NCBI GenBank assembly: GCA_963995505.1
Contig: OZ023194.1
Span: 14,504,428 to 14,568,427 of the forward strand
Reading direction: 5' to 3'
DNA length: 64,000 nt
Origin: Hypericum androsaemum
Taxonomy: Eukaryota; Streptophyta; Magnoliopsida; Malpighiales; Hypericaceae
Positions within the stretch are counted from its first letter, which is position 1, and the number at the start of each line of letters is the position of its first letter. Positions 21,296-33,013 of the stretch are shown here, piece by piece. The notes beneath the pieces were generated by a model. It worked only from the letters and a program-made list of their open reading frames with translations. It was not told the origin of the DNA and searched no databases. The position numbers were made by a program, and so were the translations under genes.

Positions 21296-22235
21296 TGTTA
21301 GAAATTCAGCAATGAGGGAACAAAACGCACAAAGAACACGGACACAAGAGATAACGTAGTTCAGCCTAATGCCTACATCCACGGAGAGAAAGGAGAATTT
21401 TTATTGATGAGTTTTCGAACTACAAAGCCATACAAAAAACCTAGGGTAACATGTCTTTATATAGAGACAAACTATTGGTGTACAAGTAATCTATCTAGGT
21501 CAGATTAGGAGTCAAAAACCTAGTCAGAATAGGAATAGGAATAAGAAATAAATCTTTTATATTTCTCGCCATCCCAACAATCTCCACCTTGGCGAGAAAT
21601 CATCTCGTGGAAGAACCATGATGCTTTACCCGAACTTCAACAAACTCCACCTTGACAAAACACCGCCCCATGAAGAACCATGAGATCTTGCAAAACTAAT
21701 CCGACTCCACCGACTCCATCTCGGACCATAGATAACTGCACGAGGAGATCCCTGACATGCCTTTGCCATAGCCCGAAATTCAATGAACTATCGAACTTCA
21801 CAAGAGTAAACTTCGCGCCATGATTCGACATCCTCCAACCTTAGCTCTGATACCAATTGTTAGGAATTCAGCAACGAGGGAACAAAACGCGCAAAGAACA
21901 CGGACACAAGAGATAACGTGGTTCGGCCTAATGCCTACATCCATGGAGAGAAAGGATTGTTAGGAATTCAGCAATCAAGAGAACAAAACGCGCAAAGAAC
22001 ACGGACACAAGAGTTTACGTGGTTCGGCCTAATGCCTACATCCACGGAGAGAAATGAGAACTTTTATTGATGAGTTTTCGAGCTACAAAGCCATACAAAA
22101 AATCTAGGGTAACATGTCTTTATATAGAGACAAACGTACAAATAACTTATCTAGTTCAGATTAGGAGTCCAAAACCTAATCAGAATAGGAATAGGAATAG
22201 AAAATAAATCTTTCATATTTCTCGCCATCCCAACA
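21296..22235 (-). mobile_element. Deleted Copia element with three LTR segments
   Basis: Full LTRs at 21296-21579 and 21958-22235 (TGTTAG...CCAACA on the plus strand) and a 99-bp LTR piece at 21858-21956 belong to the same family as the elements at 3079 and 61716. The PBS complement (GCTCTGATACCA, 21844-21855) abuts the partial LTR. The internal part is only about 280 bp: the region next to the polypurine tract joins directly to the first codons of gag. Flanking pentamers are AAGAG (21291-21295) and AAAAG (22236-22240). The duplicated flank elsewhere lacks the insert. Confidence 0.88.
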
Positions 22236-22394
22236 AAAAGATTATGGATTCAGTGAATTGGTTTCTTGACATCGCACGAGGCGTAAATAAATTGACGGTG
22301 CTTAATTCTTGTCTTACCAAGTCTGCATATCTAATTCTCAGACAGCTAATGTTTCTGATTGTTTCTTGACTACAGATCTGTAGTTGGAAATTCC

Positions 22395-22678
22395 AGCGTG
22401 TGGGTCCTCCTCCTCCGATCGTAACTACAATTCTGCAATTCATTCCAGATCCCGGATAACTCGTAGATCAATCTCCATCGTCCTTGCTCGCAATCTAGCT
22501 CCCGGATAGCCAAATCAAAAAAATACTCATGATTTCCGCCTCCATGATCAATGATACGTTCTTCGATTTTCAGCATCCTCAATGAACCATGTACTACAGC
22601 TAAAATATGTTGTCGAGTATGGTACTTGTCTTCTAGGCACGGATCGGGAAAGAAGGTAAAGCTCTCCTCGAAGGGATC
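22395..22678 (-). pseudogene. F-box gene fragment, copy 3 (C-terminal half)
   Basis: Minus-strand frames give MLKIEERIIDHGGGNHEYFF, LDCEQGRWRLIY and FPDPCLED-type blocks of the FBA-like region, without the F-box or the C-terminus. Both ends stop abruptly in repeated flank sequence. Confidence 0.75.
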
Positions 22679-23170
22679 ATCAATCCAAGTTCCTTACTTT
22701 CAAAGTTCACTTAGGAATGGCAAAAGCACATCCTGTATCAATTTTAGGAAGCAGGTCTTTATTGTGTAAAGAAGCACTAAATTGGGGTGTTGTGGCTCGA
22801 ATCCGTAGATAACTTTCTCTATGAACTTTCAGGTTACCTGGATTAGACCAGGGACTTCTATTACAAATCAGTAGTTGGAAATTCCAGTGAAGAAGTGTTC
22901 CAACGGTCGGTGCATGTTCAAGAGCTTATAGTTTTAATGAATCGGGTTTTCGACAGAGCATTGATCTGGTGCTTTGGTTTCTGCTAGAGCATTATCCGAA
23001 GACTGTTGAGAAATGGTTTCAAATCGAAGCTAAGCGGACAAGGGATCATATCACATAGGAAGAAAGTATGGAAACAGCCAACTTATTGTATGGCAGAGAA
23101 GAATTCGTCATACAAAACCTTCCAAACATGACAGCGGAAAGTATCCAATTAATGAGAAACCTGAAAATCT
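22679..23170. other. Recurring F-box 3' flank
   Basis: Contains the block GGAATGGCAAAAGCACATCC and the CAAGAGCTTATAGTTT block that recur at about 59400-59660 and 61130-61310. No gene is present. Confidence 0.6.
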
Positions 23171-23508
23171 ATTATTTTTTTCTAATATGAATTTATGAAT
23201 CTTGTTTCTTATGATTGGTATATATACATTTATGCATTATGTGAATAAAACAAGATTTTGTCTTTGACAAGACATTATCGTTGGACCATTATCGAAGACC
23301 TTATTATGTGACATGTTGAGTGTGAAGTTAGTAATGTAATATATAGAAGGGACTATGTCGATAAATTGATGTACAATCGCTATGCTGCTTATTAGTTTGC
23401 ATGCTTGATTATGTAACAAATATCATAATAATTTTATCTTACACTATGCGCAATTATGTTTATTAAGATCATATTGTATGTAATGACACATAGGTCAAAG
23501 TGGAAGAA

Positions 23509-23947
23509 TGTTAGATTTTTAGGCTCACTTACGTGTATGTGTTTTGTGGCCAAGTGTATTTATCAGTTAGTGGTTTAATATTATATAAAGATAAAATTCT
23601 ATTGGTTAACTAAATAAATTAAATGAATGTAACTCTTGGTTTAGTTAAATAAATTAAATGAAAGTAACTCTTGGTTAATTAAATGAAGGTAACTCTTGAT
23701 ATACTCTGATGGTGAATTTATATGATGAGAAATTCAAAGGATCGGTCCTCTCTCCACCCATTTTACATAAGTTTTTTCTCCATAAAAAAAATTGTCAATC
23801 TAAAGAGGTAAAGAGGGAGAAACACAATTCCGGTGATCAACATCTTCCGCCGCGGCTCTCGTCATGGATCAAGATAAGTGTTTTTGATCTATTATTTATC
23901 CGTGAAAATTATCTTATTCTAAGATCTTGGCTATTATGTTCAATGCA
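23509..23947 (+). mobile_element. Candidate Copia LTR with adjacent polypurine tract
   Basis: GTCAAAGTGGAAGA (23494-23507) followed by TGTTAGATT looks like the polypurine tract/3' LTR junction of a Copia element. The block ends near GTTCAATGCA, a typical LTR end. No second LTR and no target duplication were found, so boundaries are uncertain. Confidence 0.4.
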
Positions 23948-24070
23948 ATATTAGGAATCTTGATTTCCATAATTAAGATCGATTAGAATTATGCTTACTG
24001 TTCGTATGTATATATATGTTTTGACCTAACTTGGCTGACTCCTTGCTAACAAAATTACTTAAGTCATACC

Positions 24071-25909
24071 CAATGTTTTAAAACCCATGGTCAGACCGGC
24101 GGTCGGACTGGTCCGACCATCACTCGGTAGAAATTCCGGGCCGATTTTTGCCTATTACCCGCTGAATGGTCCAACCGCTTGAAATCCGGCCGGACCGCCC
24201 GGTTTGAATGCCTGGTTGACCCGGATTTGACCGGTTCAACCGGAAATTGAATAAAAGGGATAAAACTTGTGAATCTGTAAACCAAAAAACTTTGGAAAAT
24301 TTATCCTTTCCTCGGTGTATTATTCTTAACCATCCAAAACCTTGGATCCAAACCAAACCAAACAAAACCAAATTCTCTCTTTTTCTTCTCTAAAAAATAA
24401 AAATTACAATGGACATTCATATTATACCCACCAAATCCCAGCCAAAACCCAACCAAAATTACTCTTCTCACCAAATCCCAGCCAAAACCCAACCAAAATT
24501 CTCTCTCGCTTGCTGCTACTGGTTGGTTGGTACAAGATAAAGATTGAAGCTTTACATCGAATTGTTAATCTAGGAGGCTAGAGCCTAGAAGATGGATGGT
24601 GATGTATGTGTAATAAAGAGAGAGAGGGGATGTCTTTAATTAAGGGGAAGATGGCAAATGGAAGGGAGAAGATGGACGTAAGAGATAGAGAGTGTGAGAG
24701 AGAGAGAGAGAGAGTATTGTCATTAATTAAAGGAAATGAACATGGGGAGGAGGGAGAGAAATGAAAGATGGAAAATAAAAACTATAAAGTCTAGAAGCTT
24801 CCTGCAAGCGCTATTATGTAGGGTTTTTTTTTTCTAAGAGGGATTGATTTCCCTGACAAACCCCTGAATGGGGTTCTCGGAAAATGTTATCCCTGTCTGG
24901 GGTCGAGTACAAAAACGCTAAAAATTGAGCATTTTTGTGTGCAAGAAAACGCTTGAAACTGAGCGTTTTTAGTGAAAAGCCGATGAAAATCCGACACGCT
25001 CTGTCGCAAGAGAATCTACGCCTCGGCTCGTCCCTCGGCTCGGCTTCTTCCAAAAAATGCTCAGTTTTCAGCGTTTTTGTGCTAATTTTTTCAGGTAATA
25101 ACTCTGCTTTTTTTTAACTGACTTGCTTGCTTTTTTTACATTCTAATTAAATTTGAGGCCAAACGATACTTCCTAATTTAATTTGTAATAATAATTTTTT
25201 ACATCCTAAATTTTAATCTCAAATTTTTGACTCATTAAATCTCAGATTTCATTAATTTTTTAATTTTTTAATTTTTACATGTATAGTATATAGGGTAGTA
25301 TGTGTTATTGAGCAATTAAAATCTATAATAATGGGTGCAACTTGGCAAAAAATTGAGAACCTACTGCAGAAATTTTAAAATTTTTGGTTTATTGTGGGTT
25401 AAAGAAAAATGCCTTATTGTGTGGTGTTTTGGGCCAAATTTTGGCGAGAATTAAAATAAGACAACACGATATATTAAAAACTCACTTGGCATAAGTTTTT
25501 TTTGGCAAAAAATGATAACAATTAAAAAATTAGCATAAAAACGCTGAAAACTGAGCGTTTTTTGGAAGAAGCCGAGCCGAGGGACGAGCCGAGGCATAGA
25601 TTCTCTTGCGACAGAGCGTGTCGGATTTTTATCGGCTTTTCACTAAAAACGCTCAGTTTCAAGCGTTTTCTTGCACACAAAAACGCTCAATTTTCAGCGT
25701 TTTTGTGCTCGACCCCAGACAGGGATAACATTCCCCGAGAACCCCATTCAGGGGTTTGTCAGGGAAATCAACCCCTCTTAGGAAAAAAAACCATTATGTA
25801 GTACATAATTAAAACAATTGGTCCGATCGGTGAGCCAACCGGTCAGACCAGATAAACTGCGACTCGGAGAGAAAAGCGGGTCGCTCTCTAGATCGATTTT
25901 AAAAATATT
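24071..25909. mobile_element. Candidate TIR transposon hosting a nested MULE
   Basis: Imperfect ends CAATGTTTTAAAACCCAT (left) and the reverse complement of ATCGATTTTAAAAATATT (right) lie between AGTCATACC (24062-24070) and AGTTATACC (25910-25918), a 9-bp duplication with one mismatch. The left subterminal region is rich in CCGG and GGTC motifs (24090-24240), and a shorter version occurs at the right (25820-25860). The MULE at 24822-25792 sits inside. No transposase frame is seen. Confidence 0.45.
24822..25792. mobile_element. Non-autonomous MULE with about 265-bp TIRs
   Basis: Perfect 9-bp target duplications ATTATGTAG (24813-24821 and 25793-25801) flank a 971-bp element. The TIRs start GGTTTTTTTT and CTAAGAGGG and extend to about 25087 on the left and from about 25545 on the right, nearly identical when inverted. 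Each TIR contains several small palindromes of an AAAACGCT/AGCGTTTT type. Both TIRs also encode the same 79-codon frame in mirror image (24814-25053 minus and 25562-25801 plus), a by-product of the inverted repeat. The core is AT-rich with no transposase. Confidence 0.92.
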
Positions 25910-25918
25910 AGTTATACC

Positions 25919-26234
25919 ATATATTTTTATTTATTCATTAATCTTATCTTTGTGTCATCCATATCACCACCAATAATCTAGTAACAACCAGATGATTGAT
26001 TCCGAATAGAATTGTGATTATATTTTTTTAACAAGAATTGTGATTATATTACCCTTCTCTGAGAGAGGAAAAGGTTCTTGATCGAGTTTTGATTTACGTA
26101 TATAACATCATTTTTTTATATTATAGGTATATAAAAAAATAAGAAAGTAACTTAAGTTAATATCTTTAATTTGACTTTTTTTTTCCAAGTAATTCATTTT
26201 TTGACGCTCCGGCTGTTCTTCAAAATAGTTGGCC
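25919..26234. other. AT-rich intergenic DNA, nothing recognised
   Basis: No open frame or paired repeat recognised. Confidence 0.4.
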
Positions 26235-27490
26235 TAGACTTGTGCCTTTCAAAGTCAGTTATTTCTTTTGTATGGTTTTACAAGGTCGGATAAAGATGAG
26301 AGACAATTTACATCACGTTGGCTTGCTTGGCAGGGCAGTTCCCTTATGCCTCATTCGCAGTGTGAAGGAAGAGTCTGCCAACCATCTTTTCCTTCTCAGT
26401 GCGCATATCAGAGGGGTCTGGGACTGGTTGGTGGAGATTTTTTTTGGTTGGTGGGGATGTTGGGTATTGGTTGGTGTGGGAGCAACTCTACTTTACATTT
26501 CGCAGAGATGTGGGTTAGTTTGGTGCATGGGAAAGCCCTCAAACAAATTGGATTTACCGTCTTAGCTGCGGTTGTTTGAAGTGTTTGGCTGACGAGAAAT
26601 CGAGTGGTGTTTAATAATGAGCATTTTCGTGTTAGCAAGTTGCAGCCGGATATCATGAGGAGTGTTGCGGAGTGGACCTTTTGGTCTGGTGCTGCTACCC
26701 AATTCTACTTGCAGGATGTATTTTTGGAGATTAGGTGTGATACCCCGAAAATGATACGTTCTGTCTGAAAGACTTAAGTGATTTGATTGGTACTATCCAT
26801 ACCAATAAAATGCACCTTTTTTTTCGGCACACATCCTGAGAGAACTCCAAGGTTAAACGCGTTTGGCCAGGAGTAGGATCAGGATAGGTGACCTCTTGGA
26901 AAGTTTTCGGGATGTATGTGAGTGAGGACAAAACACGCTGGAAAAGACCTGTGTTGATCTGTAGAGCCAGTCGGTCGGATCACGGGGTGTTACATTTGGT
27001 ATCAGAACAAATACGATTCTGGGACTATTTTGTAGTTTGTCTAGCGCGACGAGGACGTCGCGTATTTAAGGAGGGATGTGTGTGATACTCCGAAAATGAT
27101 ATGTTCTGTCTGAAAGTCTTAAGTGATTTGATTGGTACTATCCATACCAACAACGTGCACATTCTTTTTCGGCACACATCCTGATGAGTGACCTCTTGGG
27201 AAGTTTCCGGGATGCGTGTGAATGAGGACAAAATATGCTGGAAAAGACCTATATTGGTCTGTGGAGTCAGTCGGTCAGATCACGGGACGTTACATTAGGA
27301 CAATAATGTAAACTGCAGTTTTGATTGCAGTGGTGTAATCTGCAATTTTTTTGGTCTCGTTACTGTTTGGTGTAGGACGCAACTAGTGTGGATTCATGTG
27401 TGTTGATTGCTGTCTGTGCAATCTTCACCCTTTGTGAATTGTTGTAATTATTTTGGTGATCAAAAATATTGTATACTTTTAAAAAAATTA
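26235..27490 (+). mobile_element. 5'-truncated LINE tail (zf-RVT domain), split by a TRIM
   Basis: Frames at 26242-26730 give pieces of the zinc-binding domain that follows plant LINE reverse transcriptase: GRIKMRDNLHHVGLLGRAVP, then EESANHLFLLSAHIRGVWDW, then RNRVVFNNEHFRVSKLQPDI. The frame is broken by indels. After the TRIM the 3' UTR continues to an A-rich end near 27490. The endonuclease and the reverse transcriptase core are absent. Confidence 0.75.
26736..27294 (+). mobile_element. TRIM (terminal-repeat retrotransposon in miniature)
   Basis: LTRs at 26736-26994 and 27081-27294 start TGTGATAC and end GTTACA. A PBS-like TGGTATCAGAAC (26997-27008, one mismatch to initiator tRNA-Met) follows the first, and a polypurine AAGGAGGGA (27068-27076) precedes the second. 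The internal domain is only 86 bp and non-coding. Perfect 5-bp target duplications TTAGG lie at 26731-26735 and 27295-27299. The second LTR lacks a segment of about 45 bp present in the first. Confidence 0.92.
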
Positions 27491-28028
27491 ACTTAATTTT
27501 TGATTTTTTAAAATTTTTACTGACGGATGATTTGTGAATTTATACTGTTAGTTATAAATTTCTAATCGTATTTATATTTTGTAAATTGATGTTTGCGTAT
27601 GCAATACATCACTTTTCCTTTCTCGTCTACTCTGAACATCAGGGCCTGACGTGACGAATTTGACCATTTGCTTTCGAAATTGAATTTGAGTAAAAAACCC
27701 ATCTCCAGCATTTGAGATCGCTTTATTAATGCATATTTTTGTTTTCTTCTTTTGCTTTACACCTTTCCCAATGCCTGAATAGGATCTCCTGGTATTCGAG
27801 ATCACCTGGTTAAATATTCGGCAAGATCGGTTATCATAGGGACAGCCAGATTGAGTCATCTGTGCATGACCAGCATTAACAGAGGCCCAACTTTAAAGCC
27901 GGGAGCCCAAAGAAAACATTGAGCCCATTTGAGAACAAATACATCGTCATAAAATGCCTACCTGGATCCAGTTAGTTACACCTGCCTACAGCCGTATCCG
28001 TATGTTGGTAAACAATGTTATACCCTTT
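27491..28028. other. Intergenic DNA with an F-box 5'-flank relic
   Basis: About 27825-27960 carries the GATCGGTTATCATAG and CATTGAGCCCATT landmarks found upstream of F-box copies, but no F-box gene follows. This suggests a deleted copy. Confidence 0.5.
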
Positions 28029-28092
28029 TTTTTGAGGGGTAACAGTCGTATATCTATTCTATTACTCATGGCGGATAGTCATCGTATTAACC

Positions 28093-31000
28093 TGTTGGAG
28101 CGAAAAATTAATTCGCGAATTTGTTTGACTATGTCTCAGTAAAATAATCGTATCTTTTTACCCGTGTATCCGATTGGTACAATTCCAAAAGCTACAAAAA
28201 GATAAAATAAAGATCTAGAACTTTCTAGTTGGTGGCTTCTCCGAATTAGATGCAGAAGGAGGTCAGACTTGGGTTGGAAGTTTTGGGAGTAGGTTTTTTC
28301 TTATTAGGCTGCGGATCTGCTAAACCTATTTTGGTGAAAAGGGTGTAACTTTCGGCTCAAGTATCGGATTGATACGATTCTAAAAGTCACAGAAAGAGAA
28401 GATAGAGATTTACAACTTTGTAGTTTATAACTTTTCCAAATTCGGCACAGAAAGAGAGAAAAATTGGGTCACAAGTTCCGGACATGTTGTATTTTCCTTA
28501 TTAGGCCGGAGCTATGTTAAGTTTCCTATTTGAAAATGGCCTAGGTTTTTGTATGGTGTTGGGGCGAGCTTATTCTATATAAGGAGAGCTAGGTACAGGC
28601 ATGAAGGAGACCCACAAACCAAACACCAAATTCTTAGCTTCATAGCTTTTATCGTAGCTTTTATCTTATGTAGCTTCGTAGCTTTTATCTTTCATGTTTT
28701 ACACGTTTTCCTCTTTTCCCTATCAATAAACATCTTTCCTCCCCACTATCTTTTTTCTCCTCTCTTACCCCATATTTCATCTTTTCTCCTTTTCGTTCGA
28801 ATTTCTCTTGGGACGACCACTCCGGACCCGTTCTTAAGATCGTTTCTGAAGTTCTACCACAATTTATCGCAACATATTTTTTGGCACGCTCGGTAGGACT
28901 AAGGAGGGCGTCTAAGAAGAGCAATCATTGTGTCCAAACACACAAGCTTCCACATACGGTTTCAAATTCTTCCTCAAAAGGGACGAAACCGGTCAAAAGT
29001 TGTGCTAAAAGAAGATATTTAGCAAGGTCAACCAACTTTGGAGGGTATTTCGGACCTTTTTGGGGACGAATATGAAAAATATTTCTTCTCCAAAATTGAA
29101 GATTGGTGTTTCCTCTTTCTGTGGATATCAAGAACGCCAAAATCGGAGTTTGTACCAGAAAGATACTACCAAAATACTACAGACTGGTCGATCTGTAAGT
29201 TGATTGTGAATTCAGTCAAATTCAGAGGGCATTTTGGCCTTCTTTCCTGCCGAAATAGGCGATAGCTATTTCAGACAAAAGTGAAGATCTATCTCTCAGC
29301 TTTCTAGAGACTCAAAGATCGCTTCAATCGGAGTTCAGACAAAAATGTTACAACTACAATACTGAAGGTTGGTCATTCTGAAAATTGATTACGAATTTGG
29401 GTAGTAAGCATGACGTCTTTGATGGCCATGAGGCAAAGGTTGTTACGTTTGGAAATCTTTGAAGTTGTTAATCGAGAGACCCTTGGGAAGGTAATTTTAG
29501 TAGTTTCAAGATGGTTTCGTAATAACTATTGTGGTTGTAAATTATCTGAAAATGTTGATGATATGGAAACTCTCGTCGAGAAAGTTGATTACAAGAAAAG
29601 GGCTATAGCATGGCTGCGTATCGCGAAACAATGAAATATACCAAGTATATGATTTCAGTTCCTATTAGTGAGGAGGTAATTCAAGAAATTGAAAGAAGGC
29701 TTGAGAATGCCAGATTTACGGTAAGACATGTAGCCAACTCTGTATCAAATCACCCAATGGAGGTACCATCAAGTGGCGTATATAAAATTGAAGATCGAAG
29801 AGGTTTCAATTTACACGATTTCGAGACTAAAATTGACACAGTCGTACATGAATCTACTGAATTTATGCAACACTTTATCCCGACCATCCAAGAGGTCAAA
29901 CAAATAACTAGTCCACAGTTGGCCGACACCACAGCCATTGAGCTTGCAACGCCCAAATTTCAAGGAAAATGAGAAGCTATGCTCAATACAAGTTCCATCA
30001 GCGACTGAGACAAACCTAAGTACTGTATCAAATGCAAAAGGCATTCTAGGGCCTCCACCGGCAAAGAAAATCTTTGGGCCTTCACCAGCAAAGGAAATTT
30101 TAGGGCCTCCACCGAGTTACCTGTTGCAGAGATCTGAGTCACCCTTTGTTCCACGAGTAGTGAGCCACCTTCGCTTACCCAATTTTGTCCCAACTCAACG
30201 GAAAGACACAGGGGGGCAAGTCTACTGTCAGAGTGTTAGTCAGAATTTAATCTCACCCGGGGGGCATGAAGAGTGCTGCAATATTATAGTCGAAGCTCCT
30301 ACACCAGTCGAAATTATCCCGGCCAGAAGGCAAGACATTTTCATGACAAAGAAGGTGAAGGATGATAAAGTCAAGTGTTCAACTCCTCCTCAGCCAAGCA
30401 AGAGTACTGTGAAGCAACAACCTAATGGGCCGGCTCAACCTCGGCTATCAAAGGTTTCAAATTACAGGAATGTTCTCAAGTTACATGGTCAAAATTGGTC
30501 AGCAACAGAAAAAGGCCGCCTGAGTACGTGTGGGTTAAGAGGGATGTGGTCACTCGATTGGCGATCGAGCAAGGAGTTCTCCAGAGAAAGAAGCCCTTCA
30601 AGGTTTGGGTGCCTAAGGAAGAACTTTCGCGGTCCAAGAAAAAATCGTATGAGACACGACCCACAAGGAATAATCGGCCTACAAGGTCTCGAAGTTATCA
30701 TACGAAGCCTGTGCATAAGGAGATGCCAAGAAAGCCGAACCCATATTTGGGGGGCAAGTCTCCGGAGTCTCATCGACCGACTCTCACAAAGACTCAACGA
30801 AGAAGGTTGGAGCGAAAGATCCAGAAATAAAGGCAAAAGCTTAGAGACCTTCAACAACAATTGTATAGCCATTTTAACGAAGGAGAAGGAGCTTCTACTC
30901 AGCCATATAAGCCTAAATCAAGTCTTTCTGAGAAAGCTGTGAACACACGGATATCTCGAGTTGGGTGATCATCTGCATTGCCACAACGGCTAAGTCTCGA

Positions 31001-31923
31001 CCGGTTTGATGGTAAATTTTTTACTTATTACGGTCTTGCCTTAGCTATTTATTTTTTGAGTTGAGTTAATTTTCCGCGTGTTCAAGGACGGATATACGTC
31101 AACGCTTTTCCTAGCGTCAAAACATTGACGTGTGGGGGGCATTGTTGGAGCAAAAAATTAATTCGCACATTTATTTGACTATGTCTCAGTAAAATAGCCG
31201 TATCTTCCTACTCGTATATTTGATTGGTACAATTCTAAAAGCTACAAAAAGATAAAATAAAGATCTAGAATTTAGTTGGTGGCTTCTCCGAATTAGATGT
31301 AGAAGAAGGTCAGACTTGGGTTGGAAATTTTGGCAGTAGGTTTTTTCTTATTAGGCCACGGATCTGCTGAACCTATTTTGGTGAAAAGGCCATAACTTTT
31401 GGCTCAACTATTGGATTGATACAATTCTAAAAGCCACAGAAAGAGAAGACAGAGATTTACAACTTTGTAGTTTATGACTTTTCCAAATTCGGCATAAAAA
31501 GAGACAAAAATTGGGTCACAAGTTTCAGATAGGTTGTATTTTCCTTATTAGGCCGGAGCTATGTTAAGTTTTCCTGTTTGAAAACAGCCTAGGGTTTTTG
31601 TATGGGGTTGGGACGAGCTTATTCTATATAAGGAGAGCTAGGTACAGGCATGAAGGAGACCCACAAACCAAACACCAAATTCTTAACTTCATAGCTTTTA
31701 TCGTAGCTTTTATCTTATATAGCTTCGTAGTTTTTATCTTTTATGTCTTACATATTTTTCTCCTTTCCCTATCAATAAACATCTTTCCTCCCCACTATCT
31801 TTCTTCTCCTCTCTTATCCCATATTTCATCTTTTCTCCTTTTCGTTCGAATCGCTCTTGGGACGACAACTCCAGACCCGTTCTTAAGATCATTTCTGACG
31901 TTCTACCATAATTTATCGCAATA
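28093..31923 (+). mobile_element. Non-autonomous gypsy-like LTR retrotransposon
   Basis: LTRs of about 782 bp (28093-28874 and 31143-31923) start TGTTGGAGC and end CAACA/CAATA. Perfect 5-bp duplications TAACC lie at 28088-28092 and 31924-31928. After the left LTR comes TTGGCACGCTCGGTAGGAC, a gypsy-type primer-binding region. The LTRs contain a TATA (TTCTATATAAGG) and an AATAAA signal. The 2.3-kb interior has only gag-like frames and no protease, integrase or reverse transcriptase that I can recognise. Confidence 0.88.
29410..30956 (+). pseudogene. Broken gag-like polyprotein of the gypsy-like element
   Basis: Three overlapping frames can be followed. The first (29610-29972) is a helical, charged segment (VIQEIERRLENARFTVRHVA). 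The second (29938 to about 30480) is proline-rich with three GPPPAK-type repeats. The third (30495-30956) is very basic (KKPFKVWVPKEEL, then TLTKTQRRRLERKIQK), a linker typical of gypsy gag-pol. Frameshifts and stops separate them. No CCHC knuckle was found. Function is inferred from position only. Confidence 0.5.
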
Positions 31924-32430
31924 TAACCCAACTACAAGTTGTTCAAGAATAGTGGCGTTGAGTTTCTCGACCCTAGGATTAATCATGAAATAACCAATTG
32001 GATGCATAACATTGCGATCTAACTCTCGATGCAATTCAATTAACAACTGTATTAGCCCTTGGAGGAGTGAATCTAAGTTTATAAAGATGTAAAAGACTAA
32101 GTTCTTGCTTGGCCAAGGTCGCTTCCACCTCTTCCTGTCACTCAAGACACTCGCTTCTCCCATTGATGAACTCAACAGCTACCCTGCGATCCGAGAAGAC
32201 CTGCACTGATGTTGAGTTGAAGCACAGATTCAACGCCATTCGGATCGCCCTGATTTCAGCTCCAAGGGAAGACCTGGAAATGCGTGAACTTAACTTGACC
32301 ATCTATCAAATGGCCTTGATGATTTCTAGCAATTGCTGCATTCCAAATGGGTGTTTTGTTCAAATACTCAATCCGCGTATGTAATCTGTTTCCGTGAACC
32401 CTACTTTTGATTGCTTTCTCACGCAATCAT

Positions 32431-32639
32431 AAAATTTACCTTTTAAAAAAAATTAGTGTTTAATCGGAAGCGATTTCGGATATCACTTTCAAAAGTCACT
32501 TCGGAATGGCAAAGAAGCACTAAATTGTGGAAGAAGCGTTCCTCAAATCTTAGAGCAGAGAAGAATTCATCAGACAAAACCTTCAAAACATCTAGGAAGC
32601 GACTAACCTAATCTAAGCTCTTCCTCCTACTCCAGAAAA
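32431..32639. other. F-box 3' flank relic
   Basis: Carries the CACTTCGGAATGGCAAAG and GAATTCATCAGACAAAACC landmarks of the array. Confidence 0.5.
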
Positions 32640-33013
32640 CTCTAAGGAGGTGCTCCACTTGGTCCTTGCCCTATTTGTCGGAGAGCCGCCAATATCCCCA
32701 ACTGATCATCATGGCAACTGGGGTTCATAAGGCTCCATGCAACAATACAGTAATGCATACAATAGTAAGAATCATTACCCGCTAGAACCGTATGAAACAG
32801 AGGTAGGCCGCCATGGTCGTGTAAGAAGAAAGGTGCCACGACAGGGACAATTTGACGTTACTGTCGGAACCCTAGCAAGTACTTCTGTTGCGGGATAAGT
32901 GAATTTTTACACTTCAACAACTTCGTGTAGTAGCTCATCGGGCAGATCATCCAATTTCAAGCCCGCCGGTGCAGCTCGGAGGCCGACAGCTTTAAGGTTC
33001 TTGGTTGGCATTG
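32640..33013 (-). pseudogene. F-box gene relic, copy 4 (both ends only)
   Basis: The N-terminal start (ATG at 33013; VGLRAAPAGLKLDDLPDELL) and the very C-terminal block (LFHTV, ACCGTATGAAACAGAGGTAG region) are joined by a deletion of about 900 bp that removes most of the coding region. Confidence 0.75.

Larger units (their letters stand above)
28029..32430 (-). mobile_element. LINE 3' fragment (RNase H domain), split by a gypsy-like element
   Basis: On the minus strand, 32430-31924 reads broken pieces of a plant LINE RNase H domain (IWNAAIARNHQGHLIDGQ-like, then ELRAIRMALNLCFN, then VQVFSDRRVAVEFING). After the LTR element the 3' UTR resumes at 28092 and runs to an A-rich end near 28029. The LTR element's target duplication joins the two halves precisely. 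Confidence 0.65.

Noticed and set aside
24814..25801. Two 79-codon frames encoding almost the same protein
   Set aside because: They are mirror images lying in the two TIRs of one MULE and share sequence only because the TIRs do.
32385..32455. TTTACCTTTTAAAAAAAA end suggesting another SINE
   Set aside because: No box A/B or matching direct repeats could be found upstream.
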